A stretch of 64,000 nt of DNA from Caulobacter sp. 602-2. Lineage in GTDB: Bacteria > Pseudomonadota > Alphaproteobacteria > Caulobacterales > Caulobacteraceae. Where the stretch lies: positions 1-64,000 of the forward strand of contig NZ_JAAKGT010000017.1 of assembly GCF_011043625.1 (NCBI RefSeq), read 5' to 3'. Below the pieces are notes generated by a model. That model saw only the letters and a program-made list of their open reading frames with translations. It did not search any database and was not told the DNA's origin. Below, in pieces: positions 8,123 to 16,336 of this stretch; the first letter of the stretch is position 1; each line of letters opens with the position of its first letter. Made by a program: the position numbers and the translations under genes.

Positions 8123-8905
8123 TCAGGCGGCGCGCTGGTAGTGCTCGCGCAGGTCCTGCGGAATGGCCTGATAGGTGGCCGGCGGGCGTATGCCCAACGC
8201 GCGCCGCGCCTCTTCCAGGGGCATGGCGAACAGGGCGGGATAGTCGACCTCGGGCAGCCAGGCGGCCTTGCGCCCGGCCCGCCAGGCCTCGCGCACGGCC
8301 CGGCCGTAGGGCTGGCCGTCCTTGAGGCGACGGAACTCCTGGGCGCCGGCGAAGGCGATCAGGGCAAAGCCCAGGCTGCGGGTCTGAGCGTAGGAGAAGG
8401 CCACCACGCAGACCTCGCCCAGCGCGTCGGTGCCGTAACCAGTCAGCACGTGCCACACGTCGTGCACGTCGCGCAGGCGGCGGGCGTACCACAGCAGCGG
8501 GTGGGCCGCGTCCATGTCGGCGTCGGCGACCTTGCGGCTCTCCTCGGCCAGGCCCTCGGCGGTCAGGCCGCGCGGGGCGATGAAGTCGCGATAGGCCGCG
8601 CCCACCGTGCCGGGCTGGAACTGGGTCAACCAGGCCTCGTCCGACAGCCAGTCGGCGAACTCCTCGCGGCGATAGGCGATCGCCCCGCCCTGCGGGGTCT
8701 TCAGCAAGCGGGCGTAGCCGTTGGGGATCGCGCGGCCGGACAGGGCCCGCATGACCTCGAACACCTGGGCCGTGTCTTCCTTGTCGGCGATCAACCGACG
8801 GACGGCGCGAAACGCCCGCAAAGGCTGCAGGCGGAAGCTCGCATCGCGGGCGCCCAGGGGAGGACGCGCGGAAGTAGCGTCAAGGACTTGCGCAGCTGTG
8901 CTCAT
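8123..8905 (-). CDS. Coq4-family protein (ubiquinone biosynthesis)
   Basis: The 260-residue protein contains the Coq4 signature HDxxH-x11-E (His148, Asp149, His152, Glu164 in RDVHDVWHVLTGYGTDALGE), which binds a metal. Coq4 proteins support ubiquinone synthesis, and the eukaryotic protein has been linked to oxidative decarboxylation of the ring. The fit to the family is good along most of its length, with PYGRAVREAWRAGRKAAWL near the C-terminus as in other bacterial members. It is divergent from the ribbon-helix-helix gene. Whether it performs the same step in this bacterium is an inference. Confidence 0.85.
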   Translation of the reverse strand: MSTAAQVLDATSARPPLGARDASFRLQPLRAFRAVRRLIADKEDTAQVFEVMRALSGRAIPNGYARLLKTPQGGAIAYRREEFADWLSDEAWLTQFQPGTVGAAYRDFIAPRGLTAEGLAEESRKVADADMDAAHPLLWYARRLRDVHDVWHVLTGYGTDALGEVCVVAFSYAQTRSLGFALIAFAGAQEFRRLKDGQPYGRAVREAWRAGRKAAWLPEVDYPALFAMPLEEARRALGIRPPATYQAIPQDLREHYQRAA

Positions 8906-8936
8906 CAGGCATGCTCCCGGCGTGGCGTCACTAAAG

Positions 8937-8951
8937 ATGACACGCCGTCAT
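8937..8951. promoter_or_regulatory. Possible operator (inverted repeat) between coq4-like and RHH genes
   Basis: ATGAC-ACGCC-GTCAT is a perfect 5-5-5 inverted repeat in the 91-base divergent gap, followed by an AT-rich stretch. It sits 32 bases from the coq4-like start and 46 bases from the ribbon-helix-helix start. Ribbon-helix-helix proteins often bind such sites near their own gene. Confidence 0.35.
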
Positions 8952-8996
8952 TTTTAATCAAGAGCCGAACCGACGTTCCGCCGGAGAGTTGCGCCG

Positions 8997-9206
8997 ATGG
9001 GCAGTTTGAAAAAGCGATCGGTGAACCTGGCGGGCCACGCCACCTCGCTGGCCCTCGAGCCCGAGTTCTGGGCCGCGCTCGAGCGCATCGCCAAGCAGGA
9101 CGCCGTCAGCATCGCCGCCCTGATTCAGCGCATCGACGTGGGTCGCGGCGAGCGCCCCCTGGCCTCGGCCTGCCGGGTGTACGCGCTGCAGCGGGCTGGG
9201 GGCTGA
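8997..9206 (+). CDS. Ribbon-helix-helix domain protein
   Basis: The 69-residue protein reads MGSLKKRSVNLAGHATSLAL, then EPEFWAALERIAKQ and SIAALIQRIDVGR. This is the pattern of the RHH_4 family common in alphaproteobacteria: a beta strand (KKRSVNLAGHATSLAL) and two helices. Members are dimeric DNA-binding or regulatory proteins. It starts with ATG 8 bases after GGAGAG. It is followed by a truncated family 1 repeat and convergent with a mini membrane protein gene. Confidence 0.85.
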   Translation: MGSLKKRSVNLAGHATSLALEPEFWAALERIAKQDAVSIAALIQRIDVGRGERPLASACRVYALQRAGG

Positions 9207-9245
9207 CTCCTCCTCATTCGGCAAAGCCGACTGAGGGGCCCTCCC
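9207..9245. repeat. Partial intergenic repeat, family 1
   Basis: The segment CGGCAAAGCCGACTGAGGGG matches one end of the family 1 elements at 28801-28906 and 30341-30459. The rest of the element is missing. It fills the gap between two convergent genes. Confidence 0.6.
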
Positions 9246-9467
9246 CTAGCCCGGCCGCGGCACGGGGGTCGGCAGCGGCTCGGGATTGGGCGCCGGCATG
9301 GTCGGCGGCGCCAGGTCGGGCAGCCGCAGTTCGGCGATGTCTGGGCGCACGGCCAGCAGGCCCGAGCGCCAGATCGCGTAGATCAGAATGGCCACGAGCA
9401 GCAGGACCGCCAGCAGCGCCGCGCCGCTCCAGGCCCCTTCGTGATGATGTTCATGATGGCGAGCCAT
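9246..9467 (-). CDS. Mini membrane protein, His-rich N-terminus and Pro-rich tail
   Basis: The 73-residue protein begins MARHHEHHHEGAWSG with five histidines in the first nine residues. It has one transmembrane helix (AALLAVLLLVAILIYAIW) and ends in a proline-rich tail (PPTMPAPNPEPLPTPVPRPG). The His cluster could bind metal, but no family is recognised. It lies 15 bases downstream of a second single-helix gene (9483-9689), and the two are probably co-transcribed. Confidence 0.7.
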   Translation of the reverse strand: MARHHEHHHEGAWSGAALLAVLLLVAILIYAIWRSGLLAVRPDIAELRLPDLAPPTMPAPNPEPLPTPVPRPG

Positions 9468-9482
9468 GCCCGCCTCCTTTCG

Positions 9483-9689
9483 TCAGCCCGGCGACTTGGG
9501 CGCTTCGGGCAGCTTCGGCGCGTCCGGCAGCTTGGGCGCGGTGGCCGTGATGTCGACGTCCACCGACTTCTTCTGGGTGAAGCCTCCGGAGAACATCATG
9601 AAGGCCAGCACCGCGACGACCACCACCAGGGCGCCGACGATGAAGGCCAGACCGCTGTTGCCCCCGCCCGACTTGCTCTCTTCCGCCAT
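9483..9689 (-). CDS. Mini membrane protein with PKLP repeats
   Basis: The 68-residue protein starts MAEESKSGGGNSGLAF and has one transmembrane helix (IVGALVVVVAVLAFMMF). It ends in short repeats APKLPDAPKLPEAPKSPG. A longer frame exists upstream, but this ATG has an AGGAG ribosome site and gives a plausible N-terminus. It is divergent from uvrD and followed by the His-rich mini membrane protein. Family unknown. Confidence 0.7.
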   Translation of the reverse strand: MAEESKSGGGNSGLAFIVGALVVVVAVLAFMMFSGGFTQKKSVDVDITATAPKLPDAPKLPEAPKSPG

Positions 9690-9756
9690 GTTCCTGCTCC
9701 TGTTTCGTCCCTGCCGATCAACGGGAGGGCCGCGGCCAGGGTTCCGCAAAGCCGCC

Positions 9757-9800
9757 TCTGGGGCTTAAGCCTGGGGAAGTTTGTGCTACATATGTTCCCA
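9757..9800 (+). promoter_or_regulatory. Probable uvrD promoter, possibly leaderless
   Basis: TTAAGC and TACATA lie 16 bases apart, and the second element ends about 10 bases before the ATG at 9800. No Shine-Dalgarno sequence is seen. If this is the promoter, transcription would begin at or next to the start codon. Confidence 0.35.
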
Positions 9801-12214
9801 TGTCTTCCGGTTACGACTCGACCGACCCGTTCGGCGACCTTCCCGCTCCGCGCATCTCCGACCTGGCCCGGCCGCAGGCTCCCGGCGGCGGCGGGCCCGC
9901 GCCCGACTACCTGAACGGCCTGAACACCGAACAGCACGAAGCCGTCGTAACCACCGAGGGCCCGGTCCTGGTGCTGGCCGGCGCGGGCACCGGCAAGACG
10001 CGGGTGCTGACAACGCGCCTGGCCCACATCCTCGCCACCGGCCGCGCCCGGCCGTGGGAGATCCTGGCGGTCACCTTCACCAACAAGGCCGCGCGCGAGA
10101 TGCGCGAGCGGATCACCCACATCATCGGCCCGGAAGCCGAAGGCCTGCGGTGGCTGGGCACCTTCCACTCGGTGGCCGCCCAGATCCTGCGCCGCCACGC
10201 CGAACTGGTGGGGCTGAAGTCGAACTACACGATCATCGACACCGACGATAACGAGCGGCTGCTCAAGCAGCTGATCGAGGCCGAGAACATCGACGCCAAG
10301 CGCTGGACGCCGCGCATCCTGTCGGGCCTGATCGACGCCTGGAAGAACCGCGGATGGACGCCCGACCGCGTGCCGCCCAGCGAGGCCGGCGAGTTCGCCA
10401 ACGGCAAGGGCATCAGCCTCTATCGCCAGTACCAGGAGCGCCTGCGCATCCTGAACGCCTGCGATTTCGGCGACCTCCTGCTGCACAACATCACGATCTT
10501 CACCGGCAATCCGGACGTGCTGGCCGACTTCCAGCGGCGCTTCCAGTACGTGATGGTCGACGAGTACCAGGACACCAACGTCGCCCAGTACCTGTGGCTG
10601 CGCCTCTTGGCCCAGGGTCGCCAGAACGTCTGCTGCGTGGGCGACGACGACCAGTCGATCTACGGCTGGCGTGGGGCCGAGGTCGACAACATCCTGCGCT
10701 TCGAGCGTGACTTCCCTGGCGCCAAGGTGGTGCGGCTGGAGCGCAACTACCGCTCGACCGAGCACATCCTGGCCGCCGCCTCGACCCTGATCACCGCCAA
10801 CAAGGGGCGCCTGGGCAAGACCCTGTGGACCGAGGCCAGCGGCGGCGAGAAGGTCAAGGTTTCGGGCGTCTGGGACGGCGAGGCCGAAAGCCGGATGGTC
10901 GCCGACGAGATCGAGAAGGCCAAGCGGGCCGGTCGCCGCTACAACCAGATGGCCATTCTCGTTCGCGCCAGCTTCCAGATGCGCGCCTTCGAAGAGCGCT
11001 TCGTGATGCTGCAGATCCCCTACAAGGTGGTCGGCGGCCCGCGGTTCTTCGAGCGGGCGGAAATCCGCGACGCCCACGCCTATCTGCGCCTGATCCAGTC
11101 GCCCGACGACGACCTGGCCTTCGAGCGCATCGTCAACACGCCCAAGCGCGGCATCGGCGACACCTCGGTGCAGAAGCTGCTGCAGATCGCCCGCAGCGAA
11201 GGGATCTCCACCGTCGAGGCGGCGCGGGTGATCATCGGCAGCGACGACCTGCCCGCCCGCACCCGCACGGCGCTCAGCAACTTCATCCGCGACCTCGACC
11301 GCTGGCGCGCCCAGATCGGAAACATGCATCACCAGCGCGTGCTGGAGATGGTGCTGGAGGAGAGCGGCTACACCGACGCCCTGCGCCTCGACAAAGGTCC
11401 GCAGAGCCAGACCCGCCTGGAGAACCTCAAGGAACTGGTCCAGTCGATGGGCCAGTTCGACAGCCTGGAGGCCTATCTGGAGCACGTGTCGCTGGTCATG
11501 GACCTCGACCGCGAGGCCACCGGCGACGCCGTCTGGATCATGACCCTGCACTCGGCCAAGGGCCTGGAGTTCCCGCTCGTCTTCCTGCCGGGCTGGGAGG
11601 AAGGCGTGTTCCCCAGCCAGCGCAGCATGGACGACAAGGGCGAGAAGGGCCTCGAGGAAGAGCGCCGCCTGGCCTATGTGGGCATCACCCGCGCCCGCGA
11701 GGAGGCTCGCATCAGCTTCGTGGCAAACCGGCAGGTCTATGGCCGCTGGACGAGCCAACTGCCTTCCCGCTTCGTCGACGAACTGCCGCTGGAGCACGTC
11801 GATGCGGGCTCGGAGACCGGCTATTACGGCGGCGGTCCGGGCATGCAGCAGACGGTGTCCTCGCGCTGGGACGATCCCGGCGTCAGCGCCTTCCAGAGCG
11901 GCAGCTACGACAGCCCCGGCTGGAAGCGGGCCCAGGACCGGGTGCAGCAGACCGCGCGCGGCTTCGGCGAACGCTCCGGCGGCGCCGCCTGGCGCGGCGG
12001 CGGCTCGGCCGCGCGCGCCAAGCCGATCGAGGGCGAAGGCCACCTGGTGGCCGTCTCGGCGCCCACCAACAGCGCCTACAGCCGCGGCGACCGCGTGTTC
12101 CACGTCAAGTTCGGCTACGGCAAGGTCGCCTCGATCGAGGGCAACAAGCTGACCGTCAACTTCGACAAGGCCGGCGAGAAGAAGGTCATCGACAGCTTCG
12201 TCGAAAAGGCCTGA
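9800..12214 (+). CDS. uvrD: ATP-dependent DNA helicase UvrD/PcrA
   Basis: This 804-residue SF1A 3'-5' helicase acts in nucleotide-excision and mismatch repair. Motif I is AGAGTGKT (residues 60-67), motif II VDEYQDTN, motif III GDDDQSIYGWRGA, motif IV RLERNYRST, motif V MTLHSAKGLEF and motif VI YVGITRARE. The C-terminus ends with the Tudor-like RNA-polymerase-binding region (GDRVFHVKFGYGKV...). An N-terminal extension of about 38 residues is low-complexity. It is a single-gene unit. Confidence 0.96.
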   Translation: MSSGYDSTDPFGDLPAPRISDLARPQAPGGGGPAPDYLNGLNTEQHEAVVTTEGPVLVLAGAGTGKTRVLTTRLAHILATGRARPWEILAVTFTNKAAREMRERITHIIGPEAEGLRWLGTFHSVAAQILRRHAELVGLKSNYTIIDTDDNERLLKQLIEAENIDAKRWTPRILSGLIDAWKNRGWTPDRVPPSEAGEFANGKGISLYRQYQERLRILNACDFGDLLLHNITIFTGNPDVLADFQRRFQYVMVDEYQDTNVAQYLWLRLLAQGRQNVCCVGDDDQSIYGWRGAEVDNILRFERDFPGAKVVRLERNYRSTEHILAAASTLITANKGRLGKTLWTEASGGEKVKVSGVWDGEAESRMVADEIEKAKRAGRRYNQMAILVRASFQMRAFEERFVMLQIPYKVVGGPRFFERAEIRDAHAYLRLIQSPDDDLAFERIVNTPKRGIGDTSVQKLLQIARSEGISTVEAARVIIGSDDLPARTRTALSNFIRDLDRWRAQIGNMHHQRVLEMVLEESGYTDALRLDKGPQSQTRLENLKELVQSMGQFDSLEAYLEHVSLVMDLDREATGDAVWIMTLHSAKGLEFPLVFLPGWEEGVFPSQRSMDDKGEKGLEEERRLAYVGITRAREEARISFVANRQVYGRWTSQLPSRFVDELPLEHVDAGSETGYYGGGPGMQQTVSSRWDDPGVSAFQSGSYDSPGWKRAQDRVQQTARGFGERSGGAAWRGGGSAARAKPIEGEGHLVAVSAPTNSAYSRGDRVFHVKFGYGKVASIEGNKLTVNFDKAGEKKVIDSFVEKA

Positions 12215-12248
12215 CGCACCCGGTGCGGGAATTTTTCATATTTCAATT

Positions 12249-12263
12249 TTAACGCGCACCTAA
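12249..12263 (+). promoter_or_regulatory. CtrA-like site upstream of the double-glycine-leader gene
   Basis: TTAA-CGCGCAC-CTAA matches the Caulobacter CtrA consensus TTAA-N7-TTAA with one mismatch. It lies about 65 bases before the ATG at 12329, in an unusually AT-rich gap. Support is a sequence match only. Confidence 0.35.
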
Positions 12264-12328
12264 AGCTTGACCGCCGACCTGAGGCCGATCGATGCTCGCA
12301 TTGAGCGTCAATCAGCCAAGGACACTTC

Positions 12329-12946
12329 ATGCGCGAACTTACGATGGAAGAGCTGGATCTGGTCGCCGGCGGGCTGCAGACCTACGACGGCGACGGCATC
12401 ACCATCGTCGACGACGGCATCGGCGGCGACGGCGATGGTGACGGCGCGGATGGCTGGGACGGCTGGTGGGACGGCGGCTATGACGGGGGCGGAGGCGGCG
12501 GCGGCGGCCCGACCGACCCGCAGCCCGACTACGGCCCCGACCAGCAGGCGCGCGACGCCGCCCAACTCTTCTTCCAGGCCGCGGCCGCCGAAGGTCACGA
12601 TCTGGCCTATCGCGAGCGCGCCGCCTTCATCCTGCGCAACGACGACGGCAGCTACAGCCTTGGCCCGATCGCCGAAGGCGCGCCGCTGAGCGGCTCGGTC
12701 AGCCCCAACACCAGCGGCGTCACGCCGTGGAACGTCGTCGGCATGATCCAGAACCAGTCCGACGGTTCGATCACGCCCTCGGCCAGCGAGACGGCGCTGA
12801 TCACCAGCTATCAGAACGCGATCTACGACAATGGCGGCGCCCAGGAGTTCCGCCTCTATGTCGTGGGCGGCGACGGCAAGATCTACGTCTACGACAAGGA
12901 CAACATGAACAGCGGCCCGTCGAACACCGAGATCTCCGGCGGATAG
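12329..12946 (+). CDS. Double-glycine-leader exported protein with JAB/DUF4329-like domain
   Basis: The 205-residue product begins MRELTMEELDLVAGG. This fits the leader consensus of class II bacteriocins and microcins at every key place (Leu -12, Glu -8, Leu -7, Val -4, Gly -2, Gly -1), so a peptidase-containing ABC exporter should cleave after Gly15. Residues 16-55 are an Asp/Gly/Trp-rich linker with an eight-glycine run. Residues 60-205 alternate strands as in DUF4329/JAB-like domains (ERAAFILRNDDGSYSLG, VVGMIQNQ, LYVVGGDGKIYVYDK). The His-x-His expected of active JAB enzymes is replaced by Ile-Gln-Asn. No exporter or immunity gene is adjacent. The leader call is firm; the domain call is tentative. 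Confidence 0.75.
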   Translation: MRELTMEELDLVAGGLQTYDGDGITIVDDGIGGDGDGDGADGWDGWWDGGYDGGGGGGGGPTDPQPDYGPDQQARDAAQLFFQAAAAEGHDLAYRERAAFILRNDDGSYSLGPIAEGAPLSGSVSPNTSGVTPWNVVGMIQNQSDGSITPSASETALITSYQNAIYDNGGAQEFRLYVVGGDGKIYVYDKDNMNSGPSNTEISGG

Positions 12947-12954
12947 GCGCGGCG

Positions 12955-12993
12955 GTCGGCGCCCCTGCCCCTATGGGACCAGGAGGCGCCGAC
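12955..12993. terminator. Hairpin between convergent genes
   Basis: GTCGGCGCC and GGCGCCGAC form a perfect 9-bp stem with a 21-base loop between the double-glycine-leader gene and the convergent PepSY gene. There is no T-run, so it is at best a weak or Rho-assisted terminator. Confidence 0.45.
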
Positions 12994-13015
12994 CTTCGTC
13001 AGGCCCTCGCGGGCG

Positions 13016-14137
13016 TCAGGCCTTGGCGGGCGCCGGCGCAGCCTGTTTGGCGACGGCCGGCTTCTTGCGGCGCTTGGGCAGGCCCGAAGGATTGCCCCAG
13101 AAGGTCACCACGGCCAGCGTGCCCAGCAACGTCAGGGCCAGGCCCGACACGGTCATCACCAGGCGATAGGGCAGCCCCCCGACCTTGGCCGCGTGCAGCG
13201 GGAAGTCGGCGTTGGTGATGCGCGAGCCCAGCGGCATGGCCTGGGCGTCGCGCGAGGCCACCATCTTGCCGGTCGCCGGATCGAACCAGGCCATGCTGCG
13301 GCCGTTGGGCAGCCACTCGGCCTGCTGGCGCAGGCGGATGGAGACAAGGCCGCCGGTCTTGGCCGGCAGGCCGATCGTGCGCACCTCCGCCCCCGGGAAG
13401 CGGGCCTGGGCCTGGCCGATCACCTTGGCCCAGTCGAGGTCGGCGGCCAGCTTGCCGCCCTTGATCTTCGGCGCGGCGGCGGCCTTCTCCATCGCGGCGG
13501 GCGAGGTGAACGGCGCACGCAGGGCCTGGGAGAACCATTTCAGGTTCATGGTCGCCCCCGTCGCCAGCGACAGGACCAGCAGCGGCGCGACCAGCGCGCC
13601 GAGGTCGCGGTGATGATGGACGATGGCCGCCCGCTTCATCATCCGCGGCCAGGCTCGCAGGTGGAACATCCGCCGGGTCGGCCACCACAGGATCAGGCCG
13701 GTGATCACGAAGGCCAGGCCGAACAGGCCCGCGATCCCGCCGACGATCTCGCCCGTATCGCCCGCGAACAGGTGATGGTGGAAATCGAACAGCCACACCT
13801 CCGGCCGGGCCCAGTTGCTGGTCCAGGCCTGGACGATGACCCCGTCCTGGTCGGCATAGGCGCCCTTCTCGGTCTCGCCGGGATAGGACAGCTTGTGCAG
13901 ACCCTTGCGCTCGGTCGCCAGCACGATCGAGCGCGGACGCTCCTGCGCCGCGAAGATGCGCGTCGCCGCTGTCGCCAGGGTCGCGGTGTCCTGCCGCTGG
14001 GCGTCGGCCGCGTGGGGCACGGTGGCGCGCAGGAAGGCGTCCTCGTGCACCAGCAGGGCGCCGGTCAGGCCCAGCACCGCCAGCAGAAGGCCGATCAGAC
14101 CGCCCGACCAGCGGTGCAGCAGCCGCAGGATCTTCAT
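13016..14137 (-). CDS. PepSY-associated TM protein
   Basis: The 373-residue inner-membrane protein begins MKILRLLHRWSGGLIGLLLA, the hallmark of the PepSY-associated transmembrane family, and has about four membrane helices (near residues 10-32, 130-150, 180-205 and 330-350). The periplasmic parts contain PepSY-like stretches. Family members are commonly paired with siderophore receptors and are thought to aid ferric-siderophore reduction or transfer. The start codon overlaps the stop of the TonB receptor (ATGA), so the two are co-translated. The tail is Lys/Ala-rich. Confidence 0.88.
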   Translation of the reverse strand: MKILRLLHRWSGGLIGLLLAVLGLTGALLVHEDAFLRATVPHAADAQRQDTATLATAATRIFAAQERPRSIVLATERKGLHKLSYPGETEKGAYADQDGVIVQAWTSNWARPEVWLFDFHHHLFAGDTGEIVGGIAGLFGLAFVITGLILWWPTRRMFHLRAWPRMMKRAAIVHHHRDLGALVAPLLVLSLATGATMNLKWFSQALRAPFTSPAAMEKAAAAPKIKGGKLAADLDWAKVIGQAQARFPGAEVRTIGLPAKTGGLVSIRLRQQAEWLPNGRSMAWFDPATGKMVASRDAQAMPLGSRITNADFPLHAAKVGGLPYRLVMTVSGLALTLLGTLAVVTFWGNPSGLPKRRKKPAVAKQAAPAPAKA

Positions 14138-16308
14138 CAGAAGCGCGCCGACCAGCCGAGCGTCGCGGTGCGGCCGCGACCGGCGTAGAACTTGTCCTTG
14201 GCCGGGGCCACGGTGTCGGAGTTGTAGCTGATGTACTGCTTGTTCAGGAGGTTCAGCACGCCCAGCGACAGGTCGCCCACCGGCAGTTCGTAGCGCACGA
14301 AGGCGTCGGTCAGGGTGTAGCCGTCGAAGTCGTCCTTCACGAGCGCATTGCTCATGTCGCGCTCCAGATAGGCCCGCACCTGCAGGCGCAGGGCCCACTT
14401 GCCGGTCTGGTAGTCGGCGGCCAGGTTGATGCGGTCGGGCGAGATGTTGGCCCCGTCGAGGTCGGTGTCCAGGCGACCGTCGCCGTTGGCGTCGGTCTCG
14501 CCGCGAAGGCGGGCGTAGCCGGCCGACAGGTCCAGGCCTTCGACCGGGGTCTTGGCCTTGACGTTGAACTCCAGGCCCTCGATGGCGACCTTCTGGCGCT
14601 GCACGTCGAAGATGCCGCCCGAGTTCTTGACCAGCAGCTGGCCCAGCTTCGAGGACGACCAGAAGTAGGCGACGCTGGCGTCGAACGGCCCGCGCTTCCA
14701 CTCGCCGCCGATCTCGCGGTTGTTCGACACGATCGGCTCGATGCTGAGATAGGTGTCGACGTCGACGCCGTCGATGTTGATCGACCGCAGGATCCGGCCA
14801 ACGTCGGGCACGGTGTAGCCCTCGGCGTAGCTGGCGTAGAGGCGCAGGCCCCTGGCCGGCTCGAACACCACCCCGCCGTTGGCCAGGGTGGCCTTGAAGT
14901 CGGGATTGCCGCCCGCGACCCTGCGCGAACCGTACGAGGCCAGGGTCACGAAGTCGTCGACCTTCAGCTCGACGTTCTCGAAGCGCACGCCGCCGGCCAG
15001 GCGCAGCTTGCCGTCCAGCAGGGCGTAGTTGCCCTGGATGAAGGGCGCGAGGCTCTGGAACTTGGTCGGCGGCACCCAGGCGCGGCCGGTGGCGATCAGC
15101 ATCTGCTCGGTGCGGTCGTTCATGGCGTCCAGGCCGACGGTGGCCGTCAGCCCCTCGATGCCCGGCACTTCGCGCTCGTAGTTCATGCGCGCGCCCAGCT
15201 TGCGCGAACGGTTCGACGACTGGTCGAACAGCGTGCCCGTCGGCGCGATGCGCACGTCCTGGAAGGTGGCGCTGATGTCACCGCCGAAAGTGTCGCGCGA
15301 GCGGTTGTAGAAGACCTGGGCGGTGAAGTCGCCGCCCAACAGGTCGCTGTCGCTCAGCTGGGCCGAGACGGTCTCGACGCGGTTGGCGGCCGGCACGCCG
15401 GGAACCGGACCGCGGATCGAGGTGGTCGGCAGGCGCCTGGCCCGATTGCCGTCGGTGACGGCCGGCGCCGTGCCGGTGACGGTCACGTAGTCGCCATCGC
15501 CCTTCAGCTCGAAGCGGTTGGCGACTAGGTCGAGGCGGACGGTGTCGTTCAGTTGCCAGCCGAAGCGGCCGAAGAACGACAGGGCCTTGGAATCCTGGAC
15601 GTCGCCCTGGGTGTTGTCCATGCCGATGCGACGGCCGTCGGCGTCGTAGAAGGCGCCGCGCTTCTCGTAGGCGACGCCGGCGGTGACGTCGAACGCCCCC
15701 TGGCGCCAGGCGACCAGACCGCCGACCTTGGCGCCGACGCTGTCGCCCATGTCATGACCGATCGTGGTCTGGGTCAGCACCTTGCCCGAGATCCCGTCCT
15801 TGCGCGGCGGGCCGACCGTGACCTGGTTGACGACCCCGCCGGTGGCGCCGATGCCCTGCAGGGCGTTGGAGCCGTAGATCAGCTCGACGCGCTCGACGAA
15901 GAACGGATCGATCGTGTAGCCGTCGCGCGAACCGTCGCGGATCGGCGTCGACTGCGGAATGCCGTTGATGGCGAACAGCGGCGAGCGGCCGCGCAGGCTC
16001 TCGCCCGAACCCGACAGCTTCTCGCGGGTCGGCGAGAACGAGGGCGACAGGTTCGAGATGGCGTCGACCACCGAGCCGCTGACGGCCAGTTGCTGGGAAA
16101 GCATCTCGCTTTCGATCACGTCCACCGTCAGCGGCAGGGCCGTGACCGGCAGCTTGGTGCGGGCGGCCGTGACGACCACCTGCTCGACGTCGCTCGCTTG
16201 GCCTTGCGAGGCCTGGGCGTGGGCGGCGGCGCCCGTCGAGAGCGCCGCCAGGCTGAGCGTCGAGAACAGGGCGCGCCGGGCGGCGGCGCGCGAGAAACGA
16301 AGTCGCAT
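14137..16308 (-). CDS. TonB-dependent outer-membrane receptor, siderophore type
   Basis: The 723-residue receptor has a signal peptide ending near AHA-QA (residue 32). A TonB box EQVVVTAAR (43-50) and a plug domain follow, with IRDGSRDGYTIDPFFVERVE and YGSNALQGIGATGGVVNQVT. The 22-strand barrel ends in the aromatic terminus GWSARF. It should import a ligand across the outer membrane using TonB energy. The coupled PepSY gene points to a ferric siderophore or similar iron chelate, which is an inference. The upstream gap contains TTTCA-GGAT-TGAAA and CGCAATTGCG dyads that could bind an iron regulator. Confidence 0.92.
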   Translation of the reverse strand: MRLRFSRAAARRALFSTLSLAALSTGAAAHAQASQGQASDVEQVVVTAARTKLPVTALPLTVDVIESEMLSQQLAVSGSVVDAISNLSPSFSPTREKLSGSGESLRGRSPLFAINGIPQSTPIRDGSRDGYTIDPFFVERVELIYGSNALQGIGATGGVVNQVTVGPPRKDGISGKVLTQTTIGHDMGDSVGAKVGGLVAWRQGAFDVTAGVAYEKRGAFYDADGRRIGMDNTQGDVQDSKALSFFGRFGWQLNDTVRLDLVANRFELKGDGDYVTVTGTAPAVTDGNRARRLPTTSIRGPVPGVPAANRVETVSAQLSDSDLLGGDFTAQVFYNRSRDTFGGDISATFQDVRIAPTGTLFDQSSNRSRKLGARMNYEREVPGIEGLTATVGLDAMNDRTEQMLIATGRAWVPPTKFQSLAPFIQGNYALLDGKLRLAGGVRFENVELKVDDFVTLASYGSRRVAGGNPDFKATLANGGVVFEPARGLRLYASYAEGYTVPDVGRILRSINIDGVDVDTYLSIEPIVSNNREIGGEWKRGPFDASVAYFWSSSKLGQLLVKNSGGIFDVQRQKVAIEGLEFNVKAKTPVEGLDLSAGYARLRGETDANGDGRLDTDLDGANISPDRINLAADYQTGKWALRLQVRAYLERDMSNALVKDDFDGYTLTDAFVRYELPVGDLSLGVLNLLNKQYISYNSDTVAPAKDKFYAGRGRTATLGWSARF

Positions 16309-16336
16309 GGACCATCCCTTGAAACGAGACGGCGGC

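Noticed and set aside
9785..9800. Possible LexA box in front of uvrD
   Set aside because: The minus-strand GAAC-N7-GCAC matches only half of the alphaproteobacterial GAAC-N7-GAAC consensus.
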